A stretch of DNA of 28,053 nucleotides from CAG-390 sp051867815 (GCA_051867815.1 JBJDZD010000127.1:1-28053); one strand, 5' to 3'; shown: positions 14,037 through 22,554, numbered from the stretch's first letter. The notes: generated by a model from the letters alone, not told the origin. Made by a program: numbers and translations.

Positions 14037-15974
14037 TTAGTCCTTCTTGAAGGTTCTGACGTCTTCGAGAATGCGCTTGAGGAATGCGTCGACGGCAAGT
14101 GCGCCGATGTCGCCGTCCTTGCGATGACGAACGGCAACCGTGCCCTCCTCCATCTCCTTATTTCCGATTACGAGCATATAAGGAGTTTTGTCGAGCTGTG
14201 CCTCGCGTATCTTGCGGCCGATGGTCTCATTTCTGGCGTCGATCTCAACGCGCAAGCCTGCGGCATCGCACTTTGCCTTAACTTGCTTTGCATAGTCAAG
14301 CTGTTCATCGCCGAAGGGCAGTATCTTGACCTGCGTGGGCGCCATCCATGTGGGAAGCGCGCCTGCGTATCTCTCAAGCAGATATGCCAGCGTACGCTCG
14401 TAGCAGCCGAGAGAGGTGCGGTGAATGATGTAGGGGCGAACCTTCTTGTCGTTCTGGTCGGTGTATTCCATGCCGAACTGCTCTGCAAGGAGCTGGTCGA
14501 CCTGAATGGTTACGATGGTATCCTCCTTACCGTGAACGTTCTTGTACTGAATGTCGAGCTTGGGGCCGTAGAAAGCCGCCTCGTCAATGCCTATGGTATA
14601 GTTGATGCCGAGGTCGTCAAGTATCTTGCCCATAATGCTCTGTGCTTCCTCCCATTGCTCGGGAGTTCCGATGTACTTCGTGCCTGCCTTTGCGGGATCC
14701 CACTGCGAGAAGCGGAAGGTGCAGTTTTCAAGCATGCCGACGGTGTCGAGAACGTACTTTGCAAGGTCAAGGCACTCCTTGAATTCAGCCTCGAGCTGAT
14801 CGGGGCGAAGAATGTAGTGACCCTCGGAAATGGTGAACTGACGAACGCGGATAAGACCGTGCATCTCGCCCGAATCCTCGTTTCTGAACAGAGTGGAAGT
14901 TTCGGTCAGTCTCATGGGCAGATCGCGGTAGGAACGCGCGCGGTTGAGGAATACCTGATACTGGAAGGGGCAGGTCATGGGGCGGAGCGCAAAGCACTCC
15001 TTGCTTTCGTCATTCGGGTCGCCCAGGACGAACATGCCGTCAAGGTAATGATCCCAGTGGCCGGATATCTTGTAAAGATCGGACTTTGCCATCAAGGGAG
15101 TTTTGGTCAGCATACAGCCGCGCTTTGCTTCCTCATCCTCGATCCAACGCTGAAGTATCTGAATTACCTTTGCGCCCTTGGGAAGCATGACGGGGAGACC
15201 CTGACCGATGACGTCGACCGTGGTGAAATATTCAAGCTCGCGGCCTATCTTATTGTGGTCGCGTTTCTTTGCCTCTTCAAGAGCGGTCAGATATGCATTC
15301 ATCTCCTCCTTTGAGGGGTACGCGATACCGTAAACGCGCTGGAGCATCTTGTTTTTCTGGTCGCCCTTCCAATATGCACCGGTGCATTGCGTCAGCTTGA
15401 CGGCGCGAACGGCGGCGGTGGAGAAAAGATGGGGGCCTGCGCAGAGGTCGGTAAACTCGCCCTGGCGGTAGAAGCTGATGACCTCTCCCTCGGGAAGCTC
15501 CTCAATGAGCTGTACCTTATACGGCTCGTTTCTCTCCTTCATAAAGGCAATGGCCTCGTCACGGGGAAGTTCAAAGCGCTCTATGCGGTGGTTTTCGCGC
15601 ATGATCTTCTTCATTTCGGACTCGATGCTCTTGAGTATTTCCGGGGTGAAGGAAATCTCGCTGTCAAAGTCGTAGTAGAAGCCGTTGTCAACAGCCGGCC
15701 CGATGGTCAGCTTGGTCTCGGGATACAGGCGCTTGACCGCCTGAGCGAGAATGTGGGATGCCGTGTGGCGGTATACCTTCTTGCCCTCCTCATCGGCAAA
15801 GGTGAGAAGGATAACCTCGTCGCCTTCCTTGACGGGAGCCGACATTGCGCTGACGATGCCGTTGACCTTAGCCGCGATATGCTCGCGCGCAACGACGCCT
15901 GCGGCAGATGCCGCTTCAAAAACGGTAGCAGCGTTCTCTACCGAATAATCAATAGAGTTGATTTTGATGTTCAT
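14037..15974 (-). CDS. thrS: threonyl-tRNA synthetase
   Basis: A class II synthetase of 645 residues that charges tRNA-Thr and edits mischarged serine. Visible domains are an N-terminal TGS domain (about 1-60), the editing domain with HTASH and CAGPH zinc-type residues, a catalytic core with FRNEDSGEMHGLIRVRQFT, and a C-terminal anticodon-binding domain around WMAPTQVKILPFGDE. The frame stays open upstream to 16061, but that extension would read through the T-box terminator. The ATG at 15974 (MNIKINSIDY) has an AGGAG site and matches the family N-terminus. Expression is controlled by a T-box leader. Confidence 0.97.
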   Translation of the reverse strand: MNIKINSIDYSVENAATVFEAASAAGVVAREHIAAKVNGIVSAMSAPVKEGDEVILLTFADEEGKKVYRHTASHILAQAVKRLYPETKLTIGPAVDNGFYYDFDSEISFTPEILKSIESEMKKIMRENHRIERFELPRDEAIAFMKERNEPYKVQLIEELPEGEVISFYRQGEFTDLCAGPHLFSTAAVRAVKLTQCTGAYWKGDQKNKMLQRVYGIAYPSKEEMNAYLTALEEAKKRDHNKIGRELEYFTTVDVIGQGLPVMLPKGAKVIQILQRWIEDEEAKRGCMLTKTPLMAKSDLYKISGHWDHYLDGMFVLGDPNDESKECFALRPMTCPFQYQVFLNRARSYRDLPMRLTETSTLFRNEDSGEMHGLIRVRQFTISEGHYILRPDQLEAEFKECLDLAKYVLDTVGMLENCTFRFSQWDPAKAGTKYIGTPEQWEEAQSIMGKILDDLGINYTIGIDEAAFYGPKLDIQYKNVHGKEDTIVTIQVDQLLAEQFGMEYTDQNDKKVRPYIIHRTSLGCYERTLAYLLERYAGALPTWMAPTQVKILPFGDEQLDYAKQVKAKCDAAGLRVEIDARNETIGRKIREAQLDKTPYMLVIGNKEMEEGTVAVRHRKDGDIGALAVDAFLKRILEDVRTFKKD

Positions 15975-15997
15975 ATGATATTCTCCTGAAATAATAA

Positions 15998-16190
15998 TTT
16001 TTACAAAAAATCCCCCGACGGCATAGTCTTGCCGTCGGGGCGCTTTTGGGCGCGGTTCCACCCGAATTTATAACTTTAACTTATATTCATAATGACACAC
16101 CGGTGGTACCCCTTGCTTTGACGTCGGATACTTTCAGCATACGCATCCTCTCTGTGGACGGCAGTGGGCAGGGACGTGTCCGTTGCATTT
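15998..16190 (-). promoter_or_regulatory. T-box riboswitch (threonine) of thrS
   Basis: The minus-strand leader contains the T-box core GGGTGGAACCGCG (16063-16051), which binds the free CCA end of uncharged tRNA, followed by the terminator at 16004-16040. Stem I can be drawn with lower arms near GGACAC / GTGTGTC. The 3' strand between helices reads GGGGTACCACCGG, where either ACC (plus 16102-16104 or 16105-16107) could be the threonine specifier. Uncharged tRNA-Thr should favour antitermination and raise ThrS. Confidence 0.93.
16004..16040 (-). terminator. T-box intrinsic terminator
   Basis: Minus strand CCCCGACGGC / GCCGTCGGGG stem (16040-16013) followed by GATTTTTTG. It should compete with the antiterminator formed by the T-box core. 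Confidence 0.93.
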
Positions 16191-16196
16191 TTTGAT

Positions 16197-16225
16197 ATTA
16201 TACACCTACTTGTCGGATTTGTCAA
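16197..16225 (-). promoter_or_regulatory. sigma-A promoter of thrS
   Basis: Minus strand TTGACA (16225-16220), 17 bases, TATAAT (16202-16197): perfect consensus, 15 bases past the stop of the MgsA-like gene. Confidence 0.93.
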
Positions 16226-16240
16226 GAGGTTAGCGCAAAA

Positions 16241-16654
16241 TTATTTGCGGTTCGCGTGAGGATTGACAAAGCAACGCCAATCAAGATCACCGCGATCAAG
16301 AGCCATGATAAGAGCCTCCGCCGTGCCGATATTGGTGGCTACGGGTATATTATACATGTCGCAAAGGCGCAAAAGCTCGTTTGAACGCTCGTTGATAAGA
16401 ACGGCGGGATCGGTATCACGGAAATCGATCAAAAGGTCGATCTCGTTGTATGCGATTCGCTGAGCGATCTGCTCCTCTCCGCCTTGGTCTCCCGTAAGAA
16501 GGCGCTCGATTTTGAGACCCGTCGCTTCGGCAATATACTTCGCCGTAATGCTGGTGGCACAGAGGTTATGCTTGCAAAGAATGCCGCAATACGCCGTGCA
16601 AAACTCCGCCATAAGCTCTTTCTTCTTGTCGTGAGCAACTATTGCTATTTCCAT
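16241..16654 (-). CDS. methylglyoxal synthase-like protein with degenerate active site
   Basis: A 137-residue protein clearly homologous to MgsA, which converts dihydroxyacetone phosphate to methylglyoxal. It shares MEIAIVAHDKKK, ATGLKIERL and RLCDMYNIPVATN. However, the GGDQQ block is GGEEQ (residues 58-62), so the catalytic Asp (Asp71 in E. coli) is Glu. The conserved PHxPDV block is LINERS (86-91), replacing the catalytic His98 and Asp101. The phosphate-binding ATGTTG loop is ATSITA. It may therefore be an inactive, ligand-binding MGS-fold protein. I chose the ATG at 16654 because AAGG sits 9-10 bases upstream; the ATG at 16663 has almost no spacing. It lies 25 bases after the MinD-like gene, in one operon. 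Confidence 0.85.
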   Translation of the reverse strand: MEIAIVAHDKKKELMAEFCTAYCGILCKHNLCATSITAKYIAEATGLKIERLLTGDQGGEEQIAQRIAYNEIDLLIDFRDTDPAVLINERSNELLRLCDMYNIPVATNIGTAEALIMALDRGDLDWRCFVNPHANRK

Positions 16655-16679
16655 TGGTCTCATCCCTTTCTCGGTAAAT

Positions 16680-17498
16680 TTATGAATAAAGCAGTTTTCT
16701 TCTCTTTTTCTCCGGAAGATAGGACATTATCGGTATCCTCTCTCCGCATATACGGCGTGCAAGCTCCTCAAACGCCTCGCAAACCTTTTCGCGGTCGCGG
16801 CGCATCTCACAAACGAGCTTACCCGATATTTGTGCCTTTTCAAGCAATCTTGAATCCGGAATAACGCCGATCAGCGGCACGTGCGTGCGGTCGATAAGCC
16901 AATTGAGGCCGGGGCTTGAACCGTCGAGAACGCTCTTTTGGTCGTATCTGTTGATAATGAGATATTGCTCCGATACGCCAAGCTCCTCAAGCTGATAGCC
17001 CGTCTTTTCCGCACCTCGCACGGTTGTCGGCTGATGCGAGGTAACGATGAGCGCGCCGTCCGCCATTTTTGCAACGGTGGATAGCGTTCCGTCGAGAGCG
17101 CCCGGGGTATCAATAAGTATATATTCGCAGAAAAACTCCTTTGCGGCGGTACGTACCGCATCGGCAAACTGCTCCGCGGTAAACTCGTCGTACTTGAAAT
17201 GGGGCGCGGCAATGAAATTGAACCTCGGCTCACGGGCATCCTGCATAACGACCCTTGATGCGTCGGCACGACCCGTTACGAGATCGCAAATATCGTAAAC
17301 AACGTCCTCCTCACAGCCGAGGATCAAGTCAAGCGAGCGATTGGAAAAGTCACAGTCCACAAGCAATACCCGCTTACCGAGAGAGGCAAGCGCCATGGCG
17401 ACATTGGCGGCAACAGTCGACTTGCCGACACCACCCTTGCAAGAGGTTATGAGAAACGTTTTCGCGCGCTGAGGAGCGCCCGAATTGATATTTTCCAT
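16680..17498 (-). CDS. MinD/ParA-family P-loop ATPase
   Basis: A 272-residue deviant-Walker ATPase with CKGGVGKST (20-28, including the signature lysine Lys21), LVDCDFSNRSLD (47-57) and IDTPGALDG (near 137). The LDLILG and VYDICDLV context is MinD-like. Partner genes minC and minE are absent here. The C-terminus PEKKRRKLLYS is basic but not an obvious MinD membrane-targeting amphipathic helix. The ATG at 17498 is supported by GGGAGG 7 bases upstream; an upstream in-frame TTG (17519) is not. In other clostridia minD and mgsA often sit in one cell-shape/division cluster, which this two-gene unit may derive from. Its role could be septum placement or positioning of another protein. Confidence 0.88.
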   Translation of the reverse strand: MENINSGAPQRAKTFLITSCKGGVGKSTVAANVAMALASLGKRVLLVDCDFSNRSLDLILGCEEDVVYDICDLVTGRADASRVVMQDAREPRFNFIAAPHFKYDEFTAEQFADAVRTAAKEFFCEYILIDTPGALDGTLSTVAKMADGALIVTSHQPTTVRGAEKTGYQLEELGVSEQYLIINRYDQKSVLDGSSPGLNWLIDRTHVPLIGVIPDSRLLEKAQISGKLVCEMRRDREKVCEAFEELARRICGERIPIMSYLPEKKRRKLLYS

Positions 17499-17530
17499 TT
17501 CAATACCTCCCGCAAACAAATATCTACAAT

Positions 17531-17560
17531 ATTATACCATACAAGGAGCAGAAATGTCAA
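17531..17560 (-). promoter_or_regulatory. promoter of the MinD-like/MgsA-like operon
   Basis: Minus strand TTGACA (17560-17555), 18 bases, TATAAT (17536-17531). Confidence 0.85.
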
Positions 17561-17635
17561 TTACTTTGAAAATATTTTTGACCGAAATTTTATTGATAAT
17601 TCAATCGCGTCGCTTTATTCGGTAACATCAAGTAT

Positions 17636-17682
17636 CAAAAGCGAAGGCTTTCGGCTTGCAACACAAGCCGAAAGCCTTCGCT
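17636..17682 (-). terminator. terminator of the nagB-ywlG unit
   Basis: A perfect 17-bp stem (17641-17657 with 17665-17681) and a 7-base loop, followed by TTTTGATACTT on the minus strand. It starts 3 bases beyond the ywlG stop. Confidence 0.87.
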
Positions 17683-17684
17683 CT

Positions 17685-18239
17685 TTAATCTTCGGGATAT
17701 ACCGCTCTGCATCCGCCGATGAGTTTGGGACGCGTGCGAGCGCAGGTGATGGTCGCGTTTCCTATCTTTGAGAGACTTACGCGAACGGGCACCGCGACCG
17801 CCTTAAGGTGCATGCCGATAAGGGTCAGCCCGATATCCATGCCGGCGTGTGCGGCGATACTCTCAACTGCCACGGGGCAACTTAGCTCGCTCCAGACCTT
17901 GGTTGCCCACGAGCCGCCGGCGTGTGGCTGTGGCATAACGCAAACCTCGTCCAGCTTGTACTTCTCCGCACATTCGCGCTCAACGATGAGTGCGCGATTC
18001 AAATGCTCACAGCATTGCGCCGCAAGGTAAATGCCCTTCTCCTTCAGAATTGGCATAACGGCGGAAAATATCGCATCTGCCGCCTCTGCGGACGAGTTTT
18101 TGCCTATGCGTCCGCCGGCGACCTCGGAGGTCGAGCAACCGATAACGAGAATATCTCCGTTTTTCAGCTTTGCCTCGGCAAGCAACTCGCGAAGCGCCGT
18201 TTCGGCTTCAAGCTTCACTTTATCAAAAAACTCGCTCAT
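17685..18239 (-). CDS. ywlG: YwlG/DUF436 (TIGR01440) family protein
   Basis: A 184-residue soluble protein matching the conserved firmicute YwlG family: the N-terminal GDILVIGCSTSEVAGGRIGK, the central QCCEHLNRAL and PQPHAGGSWATK, and the C-terminal TRPKLIGGCRAVYPED. The biochemical role is not established to my knowledge; conserved Cys, His and Glu residues suggest an enzyme. The ATG at 18239 lies 2 bases after the nagB stop, with GAGG inside the nagB end, so the two genes are translationally coupled. The family identification is firm, the function is not. Confidence 0.9.
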   Translation of the reverse strand: MSEFFDKVKLEAETALRELLAEAKLKNGDILVIGCSTSEVAGGRIGKNSSAEAADAIFSAVMPILKEKGIYLAAQCCEHLNRALIVERECAEKYKLDEVCVMPQPHAGGSWATKVWSELSCPVAVESIAAHAGMDIGLTLIGMHLKAVAVPVRVSLSKIGNATITCARTRPKLIGGCRAVYPED

Positions 18240-18241
18240 TT

Positions 18242-18976
18242 TCAGCCTCTGTATGCATCCTCGTCGCAGAATACGTACACGTTCTTATGCGAACGCAAGA
18301 GCGTTACGGGAGCATTCGTGGTATATTTTCCGCTCAAAAGAGCCATCAAAGCATCATGCTTTTCCTTGCCGGAAACAACCAAAACTATGCACTCCGCGGA
18401 CATGATGCCGTCCAGTCCCATGGTTATGGCGTGGCGCGGAACATCTTCGCGGCCTGCGAAAAAACGGGAATTGGCATCTATCGTACTTTCGCAAAGCGAT
18501 GTCAGATGCGTTGCACCGATGAGAGCGTCGCCCGGCTCGTTGAAGCCGATATGACCGTTTCTGCCAACACCGAGGAGCTGAATGCCTATGCCGCCTGCCG
18601 CCGCGATCTTTGCATCGTACTCCGCGCAAAAGGAGTCCGCGTCCTTGCAAAGCCCGTTGGGGACGAAGGTGTTTTCCTTATTGATATTTACGTGATCGAA
18701 AAGATGCTCGTCCATAAAGCGACGGTAGCTCTGCTCGTGCGTAGGTTCTATTGGATAGTATTCGTCAAGATTGTAGGACTTGATACCCGAAAAATCCAGC
18801 TTTCCGGCTTTGTAGTCGTCAATCAGGCAGGCATAGATACCCTCCGGAGACGAGCCTGTGGCCAATCCGAGGATGCCATTGGGATTTTCTCTTATATAGT
18901 CGGCAAAAACGTCTGCCGCGCGGCGCGACATTTCCGCATAATCCTTGCAAACGACGATTCTGTTTTCGGTAAGCAT
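18242..18976 (-). CDS. nagB: glucosamine-6-phosphate deaminase
   Basis: A 244-residue enzyme that converts glucosamine 6-phosphate to fructose 6-phosphate and ammonia, feeding amino-sugar carbon into glycolysis and opposing GlmS. Motifs: the phosphate loop TGSSPEG (40-46), SYNLDEY with Asp71/Glu72, and GVGRNGHIGFNEPG (136-149) with the ring-opening His142 and Glu147. The length fits the short Gram-positive form without the hexamer-type allosteric extension. AGAGGTG precedes the ATG at 18976. The RpiR-type regulator further upstream could in principle respond to the same sugar phosphates, but nagB has its own promoter. Confidence 0.95.
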   Translation of the reverse strand: MLTENRIVVCKDYAEMSRRAADVFADYIRENPNGILGLATGSSPEGIYACLIDDYKAGKLDFSGIKSYNLDEYYPIEPTHEQSYRRFMDEHLFDHVNINKENTFVPNGLCKDADSFCAEYDAKIAAAGGIGIQLLGVGRNGHIGFNEPGDALIGATHLTSLCESTIDANSRFFAGREDVPRHAITMGLDGIMSAECIVLVVSGKEKHDALMALLSGKYTTNAPVTLLRSHKNVYVFCDEDAYRG

Positions 18977-19007
18977 ATTTTTGCACCTCTTTTACTTTAC
19001 TGCTTAT

Positions 19008-19036
19008 ATTATACTATCTTTCGGCGAGTTTTTCAA
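19008..19036 (-). promoter_or_regulatory. promoter of nagB-ywlG
   Basis: Minus strand TTGAAA (19036-19031), 17 bases, TATAAT (19013-19008). Confidence 0.82.
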
Positions 19037-19069
19037 GTCTTTTGATACTATTTTTCACCGTCAAAAAGG

Positions 19070-19106
19070 AAAAAACGAGCCAAGTCGGCGACTTGGCTCG
19101 TTTTTT
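19070..19106 (-). terminator. terminator of the ispH-S1 operon
   Basis: CGAGCCAAGTC / GACTTGGCTCG with a GGC loop, extended by A/T pairing to 17 bp. On the minus strand the T-run is TTTTTTCC. Confidence 0.9.
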
Positions 19107-19108
19107 GA

Positions 19109-21157
19109 TTATTCTGCGTCCTCAGCGTAGCCGCCGTCGATCTCTTCCTCGGTGGGCTCTTCTGCGGTCTCCTCAAGGAGAGCGCGGATGGAGAGGCTTA
19201 CTCTCTGCTGCTCATCGTCGATCTTGGTGATCTTAACGGTAACGGTCTGGCCCGGAGTGAGAACGTCGGCAGGGTTCTCAACACGGGTAAGAGCGATCTG
19301 AGAAACGTGGATAAGGCCGTCAACATCATCGGTGATCTTTGCAAATGCACCGTAGGACATGATGTTGGAAATGGTTACGTCGATAACGTCACCCTCTGCG
19401 TACTGAGACTTGAATACCTTCCAAGGATGGGTCTCCTCGGTGCGGTAGCCGAGAGTGATCTGCTTCTTCTCAAGATCGAAGGACTTAACGAATACGGTAA
19501 GCTCGTCGCCGATATTGAGGATATCGGAGGGCTTATGTATCGGCTTCCAGGACATTTCTCTCTTGTGAAGCATACCGTCTACTCCGCCGAGGTCGATGAA
19601 TGCGCCGTACTCGGTCATTCCTCTTACCTTACCGGTGTAGGTCTTTCCGACTTCGATCTCGGACCAGAAAGCGGCCTCGAGAGCACGTCTCTCTTCTCTT
19701 ACGGAAGCGCGGATGGAACCGACGGCGCTCTTGCCGCCCTTTACCTCGATGACCTTGAACTTAACGGTCTGTCCTACGAGAGTACTGAGGTCGCCGCCCT
19801 TCGGAACTGTGGTCTGCGATGCGGGTACGAAAATTCTTGCGCCGTAGAGCTTGATTACTACGCCGCCTTTGACAGCCTCGGCAACAACACCCTCAAGGTT
19901 CTCGCCGCTTTCCTTGGCATCAACGATGATATGCCAATTCTTGTCAAGATCTGCGCGCTTTTTGGAAACGGTTGCGCATCCGTCAACATCACTGACGCGG
20001 ATAACAAATACATCTATCTCGTCACCGATCTTGTACTCGGAACTCAGCTTCAGAGAAGCATCGTCGGATATCTGATCGGCGGTCAGTATGCCGGTAACTT
20101 TAGCGCCGAGGTCGAGCTTGATCTCAACGTCGTTTACTGCGATAACAGTACCGGTAACGGTGTCTCCTGAACTTAAAGTTTTGATTGCTGAGTCGAGCAT
20201 TTCGTCAAAGCTTACTTCGGCTTTGTCGATCATTTTTTCGCTCATTTTGTTGTATACCTCCTCTATAATGCCGCCGGGCGTTGATGCCCCTGCGACAATT
20301 CCCACTTTTTGCGGGATGCTCGGAATTTTTCCGTCAAGCTCTTGCGGCTCGGAGATGCAGATCGTGTTTTTACAATTTTCACTGCATATCGCGCAAAGCT
20401 TAGCTGTGTTTGAGCTGTCGCGTCCGCCGATGACAATGACTGTCTCGCACGCTTTTGAAAGCTCCTCCGCTTCAAGTTGCCGAATTTCCGTAACATTACA
20501 TATTGTATCAAAAATCTTTGTATTTGTATATAGTTTTTTGATAATGTTTAATGAATTTTTCCACTCTGTTAATTTTTGAGTGGTCTGCGCCGCAATTACC
20601 GGCACAATATTGCCGTTATTGGGTATTATTTTGTTATTTATTGCCTCTTGCAGCTCCGCTGCCGTGGAGTAGACGAAGCTATGTCCCTCGAAATAGCTGA
20701 CGATGCCTATGACCTCCGGGTGGTCTGCCGCGCCGATGAGAATGAATATCGGCTCATCGCCCTCATGCTCGGGAATACAGTTCTCCGCCGCTATGCGGTG
20801 AATTTTCTTAACGTAGGGACAGGTGCAGTCAACATATGAAAAGCCCTCGTACCTCTCCGAGAGCGCCGCAAGCAGCTCGCTCGTCTGCTTCGTGACACCG
20901 TGCGCACGGACGAAGACCGTGACGGGTTTCCCGCCCTCGGTAGTTGCGGCAAGCTCTTCAAGCTCGTCTATGCTCGTGATACCGACGCCCTCACGCGCCA
21001 AAGCGGCGTTATAGGTATCGTTGTGGATGAGCTTACCGAGCGTGAAGATGCGGTCGCCGTCGTGGGCGGCTATCTTCTCCGCTATCATATCGGTCGCACG
21101 CTTGACGCCGAAGCAAAAACCGGCGTGCTTTGCTATGATTATTTCGTGTTTATTCAT
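19109..21157 (-). CDS. ispH: bifunctional IspH (HMBPP reductase) / ribosomal protein S1-like fusion
   Basis: A 682-residue fusion. Residues 1 to about 310 are IspH (LytB), the [4Fe-4S] enzyme that reduces HMBPP to IPP and DMAPP in the last MEP-pathway step. Cluster-ligand cysteines occur in AGFCFG (Cys15), VDCTCPYV and TICNVTE, with the substrate-binding DHPEV. Residues from about 325 onward hold four S1 RNA-binding domains (for example YGAFIDLGGVDGMLHKREM and YGAFAKITDDVDGLIH), then an acidic tail. The ATG at 21157 begins MNKHEIIIAKHAGFCFG; an open extension to a TTG at 21181 is not needed. It overlaps the plsC end by 8 bases. The fusion is known in clostridia. Confidence 0.96.
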   Translation of the reverse strand: MNKHEIIIAKHAGFCFGVKRATDMIAEKIAAHDGDRIFTLGKLIHNDTYNAALAREGVGITSIDELEELAATTEGGKPVTVFVRAHGVTKQTSELLAALSERYEGFSYVDCTCPYVKKIHRIAAENCIPEHEGDEPIFILIGAADHPEVIGIVSYFEGHSFVYSTAAELQEAINNKIIPNNGNIVPVIAAQTTQKLTEWKNSLNIIKKLYTNTKIFDTICNVTEIRQLEAEELSKACETVIVIGGRDSSNTAKLCAICSENCKNTICISEPQELDGKIPSIPQKVGIVAGASTPGGIIEEVYNKMSEKMIDKAEVSFDEMLDSAIKTLSSGDTVTGTVIAVNDVEIKLDLGAKVTGILTADQISDDASLKLSSEYKIGDEIDVFVIRVSDVDGCATVSKKRADLDKNWHIIVDAKESGENLEGVVAEAVKGGVVIKLYGARIFVPASQTTVPKGGDLSTLVGQTVKFKVIEVKGGKSAVGSIRASVREERRALEAAFWSEIEVGKTYTGKVRGMTEYGAFIDLGGVDGMLHKREMSWKPIHKPSDILNIGDELTVFVKSFDLEKKQITLGYRTEETHPWKVFKSQYAEGDVIDVTISNIMSYGAFAKITDDVDGLIHVSQIALTRVENPADVLTPGQTVTVKITKIDDEQQRVSLSIRALLEETAEEPTEEEIDGGYAEDAE

Positions 21158-21764
21158 TGCCAAGCTCACAAATACGGTCAAAAATATACTGCGTTATCGC
21201 CTTGGAGTCACCCTCAAGCTCGCCGCCCTTTGTGTATTCCTCATAGGGGATGGGGTCGCCGATTATCAGCTTGACGCGGCGGAAAGCCTTGATGCGATAA
21301 TCCTTGCATTTAATGTGAATGGGCAAAACGCTTGCCTTTGACTTTGAAGCAATGAGTCCGGCACCCGATTTGACGGACGTTTCCGCGGGATTGACGCCTG
21401 CGCGCCTCGTTCCCTGTGGGAACATGCCTACGCAATAGCCGTTCTCAAGCATCTTTATGGTCTTTAAGATAACATCCGCATTAGCGCCCTTGCGGTCAAT
21501 TGGATACGCGCCGAGCTGGCGCACGAGCCAGCCGAGAACGGGAACGTCGAAAAGCTCCTTCTTTGCCATTACTCTGGGCTGATGCTTGCGAAGCACGGCG
21601 CAAATCATCACGGGGTCGAGCGCGGAAATATGATTGGCGCAAACGAGCAGAGGGCCGTCCGAAAGCGGCGGCTCTTTTTTTCTCGTTTTGCAGGAAACAC
21701 AGAAAATAAGGCGTGCAAGCCACGCGAGGATAAAGTGCAGAAATGCATAAAGTCCGCTTTTCAT
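21150..21764 (-). CDS. plsC: 1-acyl-sn-glycerol-3-phosphate acyltransferase
   Basis: A 204-residue membrane-associated acyltransferase that makes phosphatidic acid from lysophosphatidic acid. It has an N-terminal hydrophobic helix (about 5-25), the catalytic HX4D motif NHISALD (44-50), a substrate loop YPIDRKG, and FPQGTRRAG (usual form FPEGTRS, here with Gln for Glu). The start at 21764 follows the cmk stop with no gap, and AAGGAG lies within the cmk end. Confidence 0.94.
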   Translation of the reverse strand: MKSGLYAFLHFILAWLARLIFCVSCKTRKKEPPLSDGPLLVCANHISALDPVMICAVLRKHQPRVMAKKELFDVPVLGWLVRQLGAYPIDRKGANADVILKTIKMLENGYCVGMFPQGTRRAGVNPAETSVKSGAGLIASKSKASVLPIHIKCKDYRIKAFRRVKLIIGDPIPYEEYTKGGELEGDSKAITQYIFDRICELGNE

Positions 21765-22460
21765 TTATATCTCCTTGATGCCGAGCCTGTCCGCAACAAG
21801 CTCCAGAACATATGCGAGCGACTGCTCCGGAGTGAGGCCGGAATTATTGAAAAGGATTGCATCGTGTGCCGCCTTCAACGGAGCAATGGCGCGGTTGCTG
21901 TCGCGCTCGTCGCGCTCCTTGATATCGGCAAGTATTTGCTCATAATCGGCAGACTGACCTTTTTCTATAAGCTCCGCAGTTCTGCGCTCGGCTCTCTCCT
22001 CTGCCGTTGCGGTGAGGAAGATCTTCAGCTGAGCGTCGGGGAGAATTACCGTTCCGATATCTCTGCCGTCCATAATCACGTTGTTTTTGTCCGCAATGCT
22101 TCTCTGCATCTCGAAAAGATAGTCGCGCACCGCACCGATCGCGGAGACGGCGGAGGCATAATGCGATATTTCATGCTCGCGGATGCGGTCGCCCAGGAAT
22201 TCGCCGTCAAGATACATGTCCTGACGTCCGTTATCAAACTTAGCTTCAACACAGATGTCCTTGAGCATTGCCGAAACGGCGGCGGCGTCATCGGGAGCTA
22301 TGCCCTTCCGGCGTGCCGCGTAACCGACCGTGCGGTAGATCGCACCGGTATCAACGTAAGCAAAGCCGAGCTTTTTGGCAAGATTTTTGGCAAGCGTACT
22401 CTTGCCGGCTCCGCCGGGGCCGTCAATGGCAATTTTGAGCGTAACGTTTTTTTTCATCAT
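21765..22460 (-). CDS. cmk: cytidylate kinase
   Basis: A 231-residue kinase that phosphorylates CMP and dCMP. The P-loop is GPGGAGKST (14-22), followed by the CMP-binding AYVDTGAIYR, DGRDIGTVILP and the lid region ERDERDSNRAIAPL. GGAG lies 9 bases before the first of two tandem ATGs. It is the third gene of the regulator-FAD enzyme-cmk-plsC-ispH cluster; a weak promoter lies in the 94-base gap upstream. Confidence 0.96.
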   Translation of the reverse strand: MMKKNVTLKIAIDGPGGAGKSTLAKNLAKKLGFAYVDTGAIYRTVGYAARRKGIAPDDAAAVSAMLKDICVEAKFDNGRQDMYLDGEFLGDRIREHEISHYASAVSAIGAVRDYLFEMQRSIADKNNVIMDGRDIGTVILPDAQLKIFLTATAEERAERRTAELIEKGQSADYEQILADIKERDERDSNRAIAPLKAAHDAILFNNSGLTPEQSLAYVLELVADRLGIKEI

Positions 22461-22520
22461 AATATAAGACTCCGTTTGTTGAAAAAAGTTTCGTACTATT
22501 TCGCTGATTTACAAAATTTT

Positions 22521-22549
22521 TATATATTCGTGTTAAAAAGGCGAATCAA
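22521..22549 (-). promoter_or_regulatory. possible internal promoter before cmk
   Basis: Minus strand TTGATT (22549-22544), 17 bases, TATATA (22526-22521) in the only sizeable gap inside the operon. The match is moderate. Confidence 0.4.
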
Positions 22550-22554
22550 CGTCA

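Noticed and set aside
15975..16061. N-terminal extension of ThrS by 29 codons
   Set aside because: It would translate through the T-box terminator region; the ATG at 15974 has AGGAG and matches the family start.
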